Shown: positions 33,257 through 41,445 of the stretch, one piece after another
How positions within the stretch are numbered: position 1 is the stretch's first letter
Layout of the letters: every line of letters starts with the position of its first letter
DNA from: JBDIAG01 sp047974565
GTDB taxonomy: Bacteria > Actinomycetota > Actinomycetes > Actinomycetales > CAWJMD01
Assembly (NCBI GenBank): GCA_047974565.1
Contig: JBKECN010000035.1
Coordinates: forward strand, 1-64,000
Length of the DNA: 64,000 nt
Direction: 5' to 3'
Notes under the pieces: generated by a model
Seen by the model: the letters and a program-made list of their open reading frames with translations, nothing else
What the model was told of the DNA's origin: nothing
The model's database searches: none
Program-made: the position numbers and the translations under genes

Positions 33257-34455
33257 CCGGAAACCGGCACCGGCGCCGGGACGGTGGCGAGCACGGCCTC
33301 GACGACGGTGCGGGGGCTGATGCCGTCCGCGATGGCGTCGAAGCCGAGCAGCAGCCGGTGGGCGATGATGTCGACGGCCAGGGCCTGCACGTCCTCGGGC
33401 AACACGTGGTCGCGGCCCCGCAGCAGGGCCAGCGCCCGAGCCGAGGCCAGCAGGCCGAGCGTGGCGCGCGGGCTGGCCCCGGCATCGATCACCCCGACCA
33501 GGTCGGGTAGCCCGTACTGCCCAGGTTCCCGGGTGGCCATCACCAGCCGGACGACGTAGTCGGCCACCAGCGGATGAACGTACACGTCGTCGGCGGCCCG
33601 GCGCAGCCTGAGCACGTCCTCCGGAGTCAGCACGGGTTGCGCCCGGGGCGGGTCCACGCTCATCCGGCGCAGGATCTCGGCTTCCTCGTGGGCGCGGGGC
33701 AGCGGTACCTGCACCTGGAGCAGGAAGCGGTCGCGCTGGGCTTCGGGCAGCGGGTAGACGCCTTCGGATTCCAGCGGGTTCTGGGTGGCGATGACGATGA
33801 ACGGATCGGGCAGCGGGTAGCTGCGTCCGCCCAGACTGACCTGGTGCTCGGCCATCAATTCGAGCATGGCCGCCTGCACCTTGGCAGGTGCACGGTTGAT
33901 CTCGTCGGCGAGGACGACATTGACGAAGACCGGGCCGAGTTCGGTGTCGAAGGCCTCGCTGGACGGCCGGTAGATGCGAGTGCCGACGATGTCGGAGGGC
34001 ACCAGATCAGGGGTGAACTGAAGCCGGGCGAAGGACCCCGCCACGACGGTGGCGAAGGATCGCGCGGCCAGCGTCTTGGCGACCCCGGGGACCCCTTCCA
34101 GCAGGCAATGCCCGCGGGCCAGGAGCGCCACCATGAGACGTTCCACCATGTCGTGCTGGCCCACCACCACGGTGGACACCATGGCGACCGCCTCGCGGAG
34201 CCGAGCCAGGTCATCGCGAGGGTCCGTGCCGCCGCGCTTGGTGAGTTCGGGCGTGGCCCTGCCTACGTCGGCCAGGTCTGCGGCGGCCCCGGCCGCAGTG
34301 GCAGCGTTCGTTTCGGCGGCCGGGGTCGCGCCCGGCCCGCCCGTCGTTTCGGCGGGCACAGCCGGGCCCGCCGCACCAGCGCCTGGACCCTGCAGTGGAG
34401 GGCGAGATGAATCTGGCGGGACGAGTCGGTCGAGATGTCCGGGCTCATGGGTCAC
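33253..34455 (-). CDS. MoxR-family AAA+ ATPase
   Basis: An AAA+ ATPase with Walker A GVPGVAKT, Walker B VVLADEINRAP, sensor-1 IATQNPLE and the lid segment with ASPRATLGLLASARALALLRGRDHV typical of MoxR. The ATPase core is about the C-terminal 310 residues. The start is uncertain: GTG at 34455 gives 400 residues with an Ala/Pro-rich N-terminal tail, but no good ribosome binding site is visible and the tail could be shorter. First gene of moxR-DUF58-VWA, linked by a 4-nt overlap. It probably remodels or activates a client with the VWA protein. Confidence 0.88.
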   Translation of the reverse strand: MTHEPGHLDRLVPPDSSRPPLQGPGAGAAGPAVPAETTGGPGATPAAETNAATAAGAAADLADVGRATPELTKRGGTDPRDDLARLREAVAMVSTVVVGQHDMVERLMVALLARGHCLLEGVPGVAKTLAARSFATVVAGSFARLQFTPDLVPSDIVGTRIYRPSSEAFDTELGPVFVNVVLADEINRAPAKVQAAMLELMAEHQVSLGGRSYPLPDPFIVIATQNPLESEGVYPLPEAQRDRFLLQVQVPLPRAHEEAEILRRMSVDPPRAQPVLTPEDVLRLRRAADDVYVHPLVADYVVRLVMATREPGQYGLPDLVGVIDAGASPRATLGLLASARALALLRGRDHVLPEDVQALAVDIIAHRLLLGFDAIADGISPRTVVEAVLATVPAPVPVSG

Positions 34456-34814
34456 CGACCCATTGGACCATCCGAGGCTGGATGTTCGCTGACAGACCAC
34501 CGACGGTGTGGAAATCGGCGAGCGCACGGTGCACCGGTGAGAGGGGGACTGGTCATCCGCAGGGGCCAGCCAGGTCATTCTCATCCAGGAGGGAGTGCTC
34601 GATACCCGAGGCAAACGACAGCGAGCAGCCAAGCCTGCCCGAGCATGACTGCGTTCGCTCCCCTGCAGGCGTTCTTCATCGATCGATTCCGCCACCGGGA
34701 GTGCGCCAATGGCTGCCGAGAAGGTCGGGACCGAACGCCAGGGTGAGCTCGTGCGGTCGTCGGTGTCTGCCTCGGCAGAGACGACTAGCGCCTGTGGGTG
34801 CGCTGACCTAGACT
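34456..34814. other. Divergent intergenic region upstream of moxR and the Xre operon
   Basis: About 360 nt without a supported gene. It should hold the moxR promoter and, at its right end, that of the Xre-ImmA/IrrE-PIN operon: CTAGACTTGAATCAC around 34807-34822 is AT-richer than its surroundings. Open frames here lack ribosome binding sites. Confidence 0.45.
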
Positions 34815-34841
34815 TGAATCACGAAATTGGAGAGTGATTCA
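34815..34841. promoter_or_regulatory. Autoregulatory operator of the Xre operon
   Basis: TGAATCAC (34815-34822) and GTGATTCA (34834-34841) are a perfect 8-bp inverted repeat with an 11-nt spacer. The spacer carries the GGAG ribosome binding site, and the right arm ends one base before the ATG of the Xre gene. A dimeric Xre repressor bound here would block transcription or translation of the whole operon. Confidence 0.7.
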
Positions 34842-34842
34842 C

Positions 34843-35184
34843 ATGGATGCCCAGGTGGTCCACTCCGGCCAGCGAGTCAAGGCTGCCCGGGAGCGCGCGG
34901 GGCTGAGCCAGCGCTCGCTGGCGAAGAAGTCTGGCGTCAGCCAGGCCACCCTGCACCGCATCGAGCAGGGCACTCGGACACCGAAGATGCCGGAGTTGCT
35001 CGCGCTCTCGCGTGCTCTCGGATCTCCGCTCTCGGCGATTTCGGAGCACTCCCCGGTGCGTGACCGGGTGGTGTGCTTCGCGCGCGCCGAGAACGGTAGC
35101 GAGATGGGCGGGCTACGCGGCGAACTTGTCCACTTCCTCGAGTTGGACGCCTACCTGGAAGAGCAGGGCATACCCCAGCCGTGA
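34843..35184 (+). CDS. Xre-family HTH regulator (antitoxin-like)
   Basis: A 113-residue DNA-binding protein. Residues 8-65 are a Cro/CI helix-turn-helix: GQRVKAARERAGLSQRSLAKKSGVSQATLHRIEQG is the classical core. The C-terminal 45 residues are acidic and end in LDAYLEEQGIPQP. Its start lies directly behind a perfect inverted repeat, so autoregulation is likely. It overlaps the ImmA/IrrE gene by 4 nt (GTGA). In such pairs the Xre protein is the repressor or antitoxin and the protease its partner or destroyer. Confidence 0.88.
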   Translation: MDAQVVHSGQRVKAARERAGLSQRSLAKKSGVSQATLHRIEQGTRTPKMPELLALSRALGSPLSAISEHSPVRDRVVCFARAENGSEMGGLRGELVHFLELDAYLEEQGIPQP

Positions 35185-36011
35185 ACACGATCGAGACCTC
35201 CGCCAGGGAGGCTGCGGCACGGTTCCGTGCCGACAACGACCTGGGCATCGCACCGATCGCGGATGTGGTTGCGCTCATCGCGCAGGCTCAGGATGTCGAC
35301 GTCACCGTGCTCGACGTCGCCGACACTGACGAGCACGGCCTCACAATGGTCGATCCCGAGCGTGGCGCAACTGTTGTGGCCGTGGCGTGCTCGGAGAACC
35401 CGATGCGATGGCGAAGCACCCTCGCACATGAACTCGGCCACCTGATCTTCGAGGATCACAACCTGGGTGACCCGGGCAGGTTAGCGGCGAACACGCCGGT
35501 CGAGGAGCGCGCGCGGGCGTTCGCGCGCCACCTGCTCCTACCGATGGAGGCGGTGGAGCGCTTCGTTGCCCACGCAGGCATACGTGACCTGTCCGCGCTG
35601 TCGGACCTGGCGCAGCGGTTCCAAGTCTCACCGGCGATCGCAGCGATCCAGTTGCGCGACGCCGGGCACATTGACGACGCGCGCTTTGAGGAGTGGCAGC
35701 GGCTCTACACTCCGACGCTGGCGTCCCGGTTCGGGTGGACCGATCAGTATCGGGCTCTCCAAGGCGAGTCTCGTCAGCGCCGGCCACCACAACGACTGCT
35801 GGCCCGTGCAGTGTCGGGCTACCTCGCGGGTGTTGTCAGCATCGAAACTCTGGCCAGCATCCGAGGAGTGTCCGTCGAGGTCCTGACGGTCGAGTTCGAC
35901 GAGGCCGGGATCGTTCCGCCCGAGCACCCGCAACCCATGGGAACCGCCCCAGATGTCGACCTGGACGATGCAGGAGAGTTCGTCGATCTCTCCTGGTTCG
36001 ACGACGAGTGA
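35181..36011 (+). CDS. ImmA/IrrE-family zinc metallopeptidase
   Basis: A 276-residue protein of the ImmA/IrrE (COG2856, DUF955) family. The zinc site HELGH is at residues 83-87, with further acidic residues after it (EERARAFARHLLLP about 113-126). In characterised cases (ImmA of ICEBs1, IrrE of Deinococcus) the protease cleaves an Xre-type repressor in response to stress. The C-terminal third (about 195-276) is an extra acidic domain of unknown role. GTG start overlaps the Xre stop; its own stop overlaps the next start (GTGA), so all three proteins are co-translated. Confidence 0.9.
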   Translation: MNTIETSAREAAARFRADNDLGIAPIADVVALIAQAQDVDVTVLDVADTDEHGLTMVDPERGATVVAVACSENPMRWRSTLAHELGHLIFEDHNLGDPGRLAANTPVEERARAFARHLLLPMEAVERFVAHAGIRDLSALSDLAQRFQVSPAIAAIQLRDAGHIDDARFEEWQRLYTPTLASRFGWTDQYRALQGESRQRRPPQRLLARAVSGYLAGVVSIETLASIRGVSVEVLTVEFDEAGIVPPEHPQPMGTAPDVDLDDAGEFVDLSWFDDE

Positions 36012-36457
36012 CTGGCCTTCGCGGGGTAGTCGTCGACGCTGGGCCAGCCCTGACCTTCCTTGCCCGGAAGGAGACAACACGAGTGCTGATCCAAGGCTTG
36101 CGTGGGGGGTTTGCCTCTCCGGAGACGGTCCGTGATGAGGTCTTTCGGAAGAGCCGGCGGGATCGCAGGGCGTTCGGTTCGGCGGAAGGCCAATGGAGGA
36201 CTCTGGAGCAGGCCGGACGGATCGAGGTGCTCTCCGACGACGAGACGCCGAGGTTGTCCGCGGCTGTGCAGCGGCTTTCGAACATGCCGATGAGCCAGCG
36301 CCTCCAGTACGGGAAGAACCTTGGGGAAGTCATGGTGATCGCCCATGCATCCGTGCTCGCCGAGGCGGGCAAGGACGTCACGATCCTCATCCAAGAACGC
36401 CAAGGCACGCAGATGGCTCTCCGCGAAGCCGCGCGTGTGGCAAACAAACAGCATTAG
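36008..36457 (+). CDS. PIN-like domain protein, third gene of the Xre-ImmA/IrrE operon
   Basis: A 149-residue protein with the start of a PIN nuclease fold: VVVDAGPALTFLAR with Asp10, a second acidic pair around residues 43-44 (RDEV), and NLGEVMVIAHA with Glu107 in the third conserved place. The final acidic position reads LIQERQG (Glu130) where most PIN domains have an aspartate, so activity may differ. PIN domains are RNases in VapC-type toxins. Coupling by a GTGA overlap to a protease and an Xre regulator suggests a toxin or effector. Homology is judged by eye from pattern; a search would be needed for certainty. Confidence 0.65.
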   Translation: MTGLRGVVVDAGPALTFLARKETTRVLIQGLRGGFASPETVRDEVFRKSRRDRRAFGSAEGQWRTLEQAGRIEVLSDDETPRLSAAVQRLSNMPMSQRLQYGKNLGEVMVIAHASVLAEAGKDVTILIQERQGTQMALREAARVANKQH

Positions 36458-36597
36458 ATGAATTAGGTGGACGGTGTGGCTAGTTCCGCAGCCATAGCCG
36501 GGGTTGCTAATAGCCATGTCACCAGGGTCAAGGGAATCAATAATTTTACAGCAGAAGACATGGTCACGAGTCGTTTCCGATGGGATGTGATACCTGT

Positions 36598-37047
36598 CTA
36601 GCTTTCCTGCAGCCATTCCGGATCATGCGTGGGTTGAATCGAGGTCCAGAACTGCGAATTCTCGTCAGATATCTGAGTTTCACCCTTCCTGTCAGAGTTG
36701 ACGATCACGGTGTAGCGCACCCCGTTATCCGCTATGCCCTCCTTGAGCATTCTGCCATCCACAGTCACTAGACATTGGCTCTCATCTCCGGCGCACAACG
36801 TCACCACTAGTGACTCGCGCGTCGTGATTTCTACAAGAGGGAGCTCGTTCCCTAGGGCGACGGCTGCTGTTTCCATGCCGACAGGCTCAACGTCTGGAAA
36901 AAGGGCGTTCGGCTGTTTCTCCTGAAACTGCCGAAGTTCTGCGAAATCCGCGCGCGAGGGCTCGGATGCTGAATTCTCAGCAGCGCCGGGGACCTGGCAG
37001 GCCGACATGAGTAGTGTCACCATGCCGAGCGTCAATCGTGACCACAT
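36598..37047 (-). CDS. Small lipoprotein of unknown function
   Basis: A 149-residue secreted lipoprotein. The signal peptide MWSRLTLGMVTLLMSAC ends in a lipobox (LMSAC) with Cys17 as lipidation site; a mature acidic domain follows with two further cysteines (in TLCAGDESQC) that could form a disulfide. GAAGGGG precedes the ATG at 37047; an upstream in-frame start would spoil the signal. Base composition is clearly lower in GC than the flanks, which suggests recent acquisition. No relatives recognised. Confidence 0.7.
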   Translation of the reverse strand: MWSRLTLGMVTLLMSACQVPGAAENSASEPSRADFAELRQFQEKQPNALFPDVEPVGMETAAVALGNELPLVEITTRESLVVTLCAGDESQCLVTVDGRMLKEGIADNGVRYTVIVNSDRKGETQISDENSQFWTSIQPTHDPEWLQES

Positions 37048-37309
37048 AAGACTATCCCCTTCGCGATGGTTGCGTGATCCCACTGTAATCGCAGAATAAT
37101 GTGATCCGTCAAGTCTTCCCGGGCCATGGACAGTTGCCCCGAGCGTGGAAATTGCAATCTTCTCTCACTGAAAGTGGTTGCTAGGGAATGCGCTTGGGTG
37201 TTCGAGTCGTCCGCACTGTTCTAGGACTAAAATTCCAGCAACGGGGAGACCTGACCTTCCCCAAACCGGGCAACACGTCGAACGGAAAAGCGAACACATC
37301 AGACTTTAG

Positions 37310-37671
37310 GGACCCGCCCTCGCCTGGCGCCGGCCCACAGTCCCAGCACGTCCCTGCGCCCGGCCAGGTCCACCCCGATGGCGGCGTAGAAGGGCCTGTT
37401 GGCGACCTGGCCGTCTCGGACCTTGACGTGGATCGCATCGACGAACACGGCCACGTAGATGGCAGCGGCCGACTCGACCACTCACTCATCTGTGCCACCA
37501 CAGGAGTCGGTAATCGAGGAGATCACGGACGTGGACACGCTCGCGTCGTACACCTCGCCCGGACCGGGCGCTGATCTCCCCAGTGGTCAACCCTCTCGCA
37601 TACAACGACAGGACAATGTCGTCGATACTGCCTAAATGGCGTTGCCGCTTAGCGACAATCTTCGGTTCGAA
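37310..37671 (-). pseudogene. IS256-family transposase remnant
   Basis: Fragments in at least two frames read as an IS256 (mutator) transposase. FEPKIVAKRQRHLGSIDDI and LYARGLTTGEIS start it; a shifted frame gives EVYDASVSTSVISSITD; then VAVFVDAIHVKVRDGQ, with the first catalytic Asp of the DDE triad, and GRRDVLGLWAG. It stops before the second and third catalytic acids. No terminal inverted repeats can be assigned. It is a dead internal fragment. Confidence 0.75.
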
Positions 37672-37672
37672 C

Positions 37673-37735
37673 GCGGAGTTCCCGGATTTCTCGTTCGAGT
37701 TCACGCAACCGCGTGATCTCGGATGCGGTCAGGCC
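37673..37735 (-). pseudogene. IS3-family OrfA fragment
   Basis: GLTASEITRLRELEREIREL is the leucine-zipper end of an IS3-type OrfA. Only about 21 codons remain, and they abut the IS256 remnant directly on the same strand, so one element inserted into or recombined with the other before both decayed. Confidence 0.55.
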
Positions 37736-37947
37736 TGTTGAGATCGAGGTCCCTCGTGATCGTGACGGGATATCGGGACCTGGGTGCGGAAGTACCGGGA
37801 AGCTCATGCCGGCAAACCCGAACTCACATTGCCTGAACGTGCCCAGCAGACTCCTTCTCAGGATCATCTTGAGCGAGGCGGTCAGGCTGGTCGTGGGCGA
37901 ATCGCTGCCCCGCCCGGATAAGGCCGAGCGGCACCATCGTTGGTCTC

Positions 37948-38284
37948 TAGTCCAGCTCACCGGCGACTCCTCCAGCGTGGCCCCGTGCGACCTGGGTCAG
38001 CCTCGCCAACTCGTTTGCGAATTCCTCGGCCTCCGCGCGTGAATAGCCTAGGACGTCGAATCGGTCACCCGCATTAGGAGGTGCTCACCGAACACGCCGG
38101 CAAGGAGAAGAAACTGTAAGCGCGACAGCGTGAGGACATAGTCACCGTCAACGATCTCGACCTTCACCATTCCCACGTCACCGACGATCACATAGAGATC
38201 GAGATCACTGGTCGCGTTGCCGAATCCCACCGACACCGAACCGGTTAGCACCGCGAGTTGTTCTTCGCCGAACACGGTCGGCAC
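37948..38284 (-). pseudogene. Broken nucleotidyltransferase-fold gene
   Basis: From a GTG at 38284 the product begins PTVFGEEQLAVLTGSVSVGFGNATSDLDLYVIV, which has the GS...D-x-D pattern of DNA polymerase beta-type nucleotidyltransferases. That frame stops at 38048. In a shifted frame the sequence continues as RFDVLGYSRAEAEEFANEL to a stop at 37948, as expected for one protein split by a single-base change. Upstream (about 38290-38400) a fragment reading RRDVDAVLRRHSMTRAEMVEL may be its lost N-terminus. Function unknown. Confidence 0.5.
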
Positions 38285-38520
38285 CTAACTCGACCATCTC
38301 AGCCCGAGTCATACTGTGTCGGCGCAAGACGGCGTCGACATCTCGCCGGCCGATGTCTCGGTTGGTCATCTTCACATGGTACATCTGCGGGCAATCGAGT
38401 TCATTGTGGCGAACGACGATCTCGTCGCCAAGCTGAGGTCCTCGCGGTCCGGCGAGTGTACGATTCGACGATCCCCGGCGACGTTCAGTTACATTGACAC
38501 CCGAACGGAGACTGCAGAAA

Positions 38521-39459
38521 GTGGAGGCGTTGCTGACAGATTTCGCGCGGGACGGAGTGTGGCAATCCTTCACAGCCGACCGCTCCAAGGTCGACCGGTA
38601 CTCCGACGATGTCGACTTTCATCTCGGCGCCACCGCGGCAACCGAGTCGTTTGGCCGCGCTGCGGCCGACGTGCTTCGACGGCATGCCTTCCTGCTCATC
38701 CAGCCGGACTGCACTGCGCGGCGGAAGGCCGGCCGGTGTCTCGACTTCGTCGAGCAGCGAGGGTTCCGCCCGGTCCACACGGTGCGGGTGCGCCTCGACG
38801 ACTGGATGGTCGAGCGATTGTGGTCCTTCGGGTCGGCGTCGTGGACGACCGACAGCAACACGATCTGTGACCTCGTGTGCGGGTATTCGGACTCACTCCT
38901 AGTCGTGTTGCGTGACGATGCCCCGGAGCCCGACCTCCCGGCCAGCGTGCGTCTCACCCGACTCAAGGGTTCCGCCCAGCCCGACCGGCGATCGGCTGAG
39001 CACCTCCGAACGGTGATCGGTGCGGACGGGCCGCTCGTCGTGCTCATCCACACTTCGGATGAGCCGCTCGACATGATCCGAGAGGCCGCAATCCTGTGTC
39101 CCTCCTCGCCCGAGGAGCTGTACTCGGCCATGACGCGCCCGAGTAACGACGGGCGGAAACAGTTGCTCGGACTGATCGAGGAACTCAATCGCGAGTCACC
39201 CGGTCACGACTTGGACCCCGACGCCGCGGCCACCCGGCTGCGCGATGCCGTGGTCGCGGCTGCAGACCAACCCGGGAGCCACGCCGTGGCCCAGCAACTC
39301 CTGGCCGCGTTGAGCGCAGCTCGATCCGGCACAGCCTTCCTGGACTGGCAGCCCTTCGTCGATGGTCTTCGTCGACTCGGCCTCGACCCGGAAGGCTGGG
39401 ACCCGATCGTCATCGGCAGCCGGTATGTCCGACTGATCGCTGAGGGGACGGAGCAGTGA
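38521..39459 (+). CDS. NDK-like protein with C-terminal extension
   Basis: About 312 residues, not a known family by name. Counting from TTG 38494, residues about 65-205 read like a nucleoside-diphosphate kinase: HAFLLIQPDCTARRKAGR resembles the NDK strand-1 segment with I-x-P-D, and LVVLIHTSDEPLDMIREAAI resembles the catalytic N-x-x-HGSDS segment, keeping the His but not the glycine. An acidic C-terminal domain of about 110 residues follows. GTG at 38521 has CGGAG 10 nt upstream; TTG at 38494 is the alternative. It sits among IS and toxin remnants. Homology is inferred by eye and needs structural confirmation. Confidence 0.6.
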   Translation: MEALLTDFARDGVWQSFTADRSKVDRYSDDVDFHLGATAATESFGRAAADVLRRHAFLLIQPDCTARRKAGRCLDFVEQRGFRPVHTVRVRLDDWMVERLWSFGSASWTTDSNTICDLVCGYSDSLLVVLRDDAPEPDLPASVRLTRLKGSAQPDRRSAEHLRTVIGADGPLVVLIHTSDEPLDMIREAAILCPSSPEELYSAMTRPSNDGRKQLLGLIEELNRESPGHDLDPDAAATRLRDAVVAAADQPGSHAVAQQLLAALSAARSGTAFLDWQPFVDGLRRLGLDPEGWDPIVIGSRYVRLIAEGTEQ

Positions 39460-39509
39460 TTCGACAAGTCGACCATGGCTATTGGACGCCGACACATGAA
39501 CGATCCGGA

Positions 39510-39665
39510 TCAACTCCGGACACGTCGACCGGGCGCCACCTCGCGTAGATCGGGCACGTTGTGGCCACACCAGCCGCACTCGATGGTCTGCCCGGGCGCG
39601 CGGGGAGCGGCACGTTTCCGACCGGCTGGCGGCTCTTCTTTAGGTGCTTCTGGCTGCTCGCTCAT
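39510..39665 (-). CDS. Small CxxC protein, probably truncated
   Basis: A 51-residue ORF with AGAGGTG just before its ATG. After a Pro/Glu/Lys-rich start it reads QTIECGWCGHNVPDLREV and then stops. The ECGWCG knuckle resembles the first half of zinc-ribbon proteins that continue with a second CxxxC ending in CRQRAWE; that half is missing, so this is likely a truncated member. A related fragment lies 140 nt to the right on the other strand. Confidence 0.4.
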   Translation of the reverse strand: MSEQPEAPKEEPPAGRKRAAPRAPGQTIECGWCGHNVPDLREVAPGRRVRS

Positions 39666-39805
39666 GGTCACCTCTATCCGGGTGGAACGGCCTTGCTTCT
39701 TCGTCACAACGAAGTAAAACCGGACCCGGGAATGCATGAGGTGTGTGGTTATCGACGGTGACAAGTTTCCGTGGGTGAGCGTCTACGAGAAGGGGACGAG
39801 CATGG

Positions 39806-39945
39806 GTGGGCGTCGGGGTGGCTGGTCAGGTGTTGGCGTGTGGGTGGTGCGGGCAGCCGGTGACGGTGAAGGCGCGGGGCCGGTGCCGAAGTGCTGCTCG
39901 GCCGCGTGTCGGCAACGGGCGTGGGAAGCCGCCCGGCTGCGGCTA
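39806..39945 (+). pseudogene. Frameshifted zinc-ribbon fragment
   Basis: One frame gives VLACGWCGQPVTVKARGR and the next continues PKCCSAACRQRAWEAARL, so a single-base change has split a CxxC...CxxxC zinc ribbon. After residue RL the match ends abruptly. It resembles the truncated small protein at 39510-39665. Confidence 0.5.
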
Positions 39946-39947
39946 CC

Positions 39948-40085
39948 GGCCAGCTCGTCGAGCGACTGCCCGAGCACCGCATGCGCGAGGCGATTGGCGA
40001 CCTCGATATCGGCCACCGTCGACTCAACATACGCGACCGTCTGCCCGGCCACCGACGCGGTCTTCCGCTCCTCCCCGGCATCGTG
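39948..40085 (-). pseudogene. Orphan protein fragment, unrecognised
   Basis: On the minus strand a stretch reading GQTVAYVESTVADIEVANRL followed by AHAVLGQSLDEL looks protein-like (amphipathic helices, normal codon bias) but has no start, ends at the junction with the zinc-ribbon fragment, and cannot be coding together with it. I read it as a chimeric junction of two gene remnants. I do not recognise the family. Confidence 0.3.
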
Positions 40086-40241
40086 CTCAGCGTGCTGATG
40101 GCTGTCGTAGGCGTAGCTCTGGACTGCGAGCACGGGCGGCGGCCGCTAGGCCCGGGGACGCGACCAGACTGAGCAACGCCGCGACGAGTGCGGCGACGAA
40201 TGCCGCCGCTGACCGCGCGAGCAGTGCGATCGTTCGTCGCA

Positions 40242-40493
40242 TCATTCAGGGCCTTCGAAGTCCTGGGGACGGATGCTCAGGCGCAGCTCTCCGCCAATCT
40301 CCGTATAGCCCAGCAGGACCGCGTCAATGACGGCGCCAACCGGCGGGAAGGCCGGATTCGGCTCGGACGCATCCTGAGCGATCATGGTGATGACCACTAC
40401 CCCGTCGGATTCCTCGCCGAAATCGGCGTAGAAGCCGTAGGGCTTATGCCGTGTAACGGTTCCGCGGACCCGGCGTGGCGACTGGGCGCTCAT
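40242..40493 (-). CDS. Small S1/OB-fold protein, possible immunity protein
   Basis: An 83-residue protein with the beginning of an S1-type RNA-binding fold: VRGTVTRHKPYGFYADFGEESDGVV, then VGAVIDAVLLGY and LRLSIRPQDFE, which is the usual five-strand order. Its ATG overlaps the stop of the decayed RHS toxin by 4 nt (ATGA), the position of an immunity gene in polymorphic toxin loci. S1-fold immunity proteins are unusual, so a stray S1 protein is also possible. The gene is intact although its neighbour is broken. Confidence 0.6.
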   Translation of the reverse strand: MSAQSPRRVRGTVTRHKPYGFYADFGEESDGVVVITMIAQDASEPNPAFPPVGAVIDAVLLGYTEIGGELRLSIRPQDFEGPE

Positions 40494-41436
40494 CAGTGCC
40501 AGATCCTTTCGAACTGGCTCAGGACGTCGAGCATGTGCGGCGGTATCGCGAGTTCGGTGCCCGGCGGGGTGCCGAGGTACTTCATCTCGTACTGGGCGAA
40601 GTGCTCGTCGTAGATGCCGCGTGGTACGCGAGTCTCGATCACCCCTTCGCCGTAGTGCGTTGCGTAGCTGTCCGCGATCTCCTTCTCTCCTTGCGAAGTA
40701 GGCACCGTTCCCAGGGAAGTCCCCCGGCTTGTAGCCACTGGCGTAGTGGCTCTCGCCCAGTCCGCGCTGGGACGCCTTGAACAGGCTGACCGTGTCCTCA
40801 CCGGTGTTTGCGGCAACACCGGTAGCCACCGTCGTCCCAGCCTGCGGAGGCGCATGACCCCACGGTAGGCCTGCGGAGATGCACTCATGAACCCCGACGG
40901 TGTATGCCGTGGCGGGGGATTGACACCCCGACGCGAGATTCCAGGATGGGCAGGGCGGCGGCTGATGCTGTTCCGGTGCCGAGCAGCGCCGCGACGGCGG
41001 CGGCTACAGCGGCTAGGAGCAACCGCCACCACCCGGGTCTGCCTGCCGCGTACGGGGCGTCCGGGGACCTTGGTATCACGGCGCAATTGCCTGCAGCCGG
41101 CAAGCGACACTGTCGACAGCCGGTTGACCGAGCGGATCCACGGCGAAGGTTTGCATGGATTCGGTCAGACCAACGACTGGGTCCGCCACACTCCCTCACC
41201 GATCGGATCGGTCACCGAGACGACCCGACCCCCAGCCGCCCCACCCGGTCGTAGGACCACGACGTCACCGATTCAAAGGTCTGGCCGGTACCAGGACGGG
41301 TGTAGGCGGGCAACACCATGCAGACTTGCCGGTCGAGTTGATCGAACCTGGCCGTGGTCACTGCCCCCGAGGCGTCCCAGCCCCTCGTCACGATCCGAAG
41401 CCACACCCGACCAGCGACTCCCCCAAGCCCGCCCAA
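40493..41436 (-). pseudogene. Decayed RHS/YD-repeat toxin
   Basis: A remnant read right to left. At about 41215-41400, FDQLDRQVCMVLPAYTRPG and TSWSYDRVGRL are RHS/YD-repeat core. Then a hydrophobic segment (WWRLLLAAVAAAVAALLG) precedes the C-terminal toxin: one frame has DTVSLFKASQRGLGESHYA and GDFPGNGAYFA, and after a frameshift near 40695 the next has EIADSYATHYGEGVIETRVP to the end at 40493. The shape GAYFA...A..YA..YG..V....VP is reminiscent of ADP-ribosyltransferase-like toxins. At least two frameshifts and a missing N-terminus mean it is not functional. Confidence 0.6.
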
Positions 41437-41445
41437 CAGCCCCGA

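Noticed and set aside
37713..38042. 110-codon plus-strand ORF among IS remnants
   Set aside because: No ribosome binding site or domain; it runs opposite the nucleotidyltransferase and IS3 remnants.
38205..38588. 127-codon minus-strand ORF as an intact gene
   Set aside because: Only a short middle piece looks protein-like; the rest is antisense to the NDK-like gene or shifts frame into the nucleotidyltransferase.
39783..40133. Whole minus-strand 116-codon ORF as one gene
   Set aside because: Its second half is the reverse complement of a zinc-ribbon fragment; only the first half looks like protein, so it is a chimeric join.
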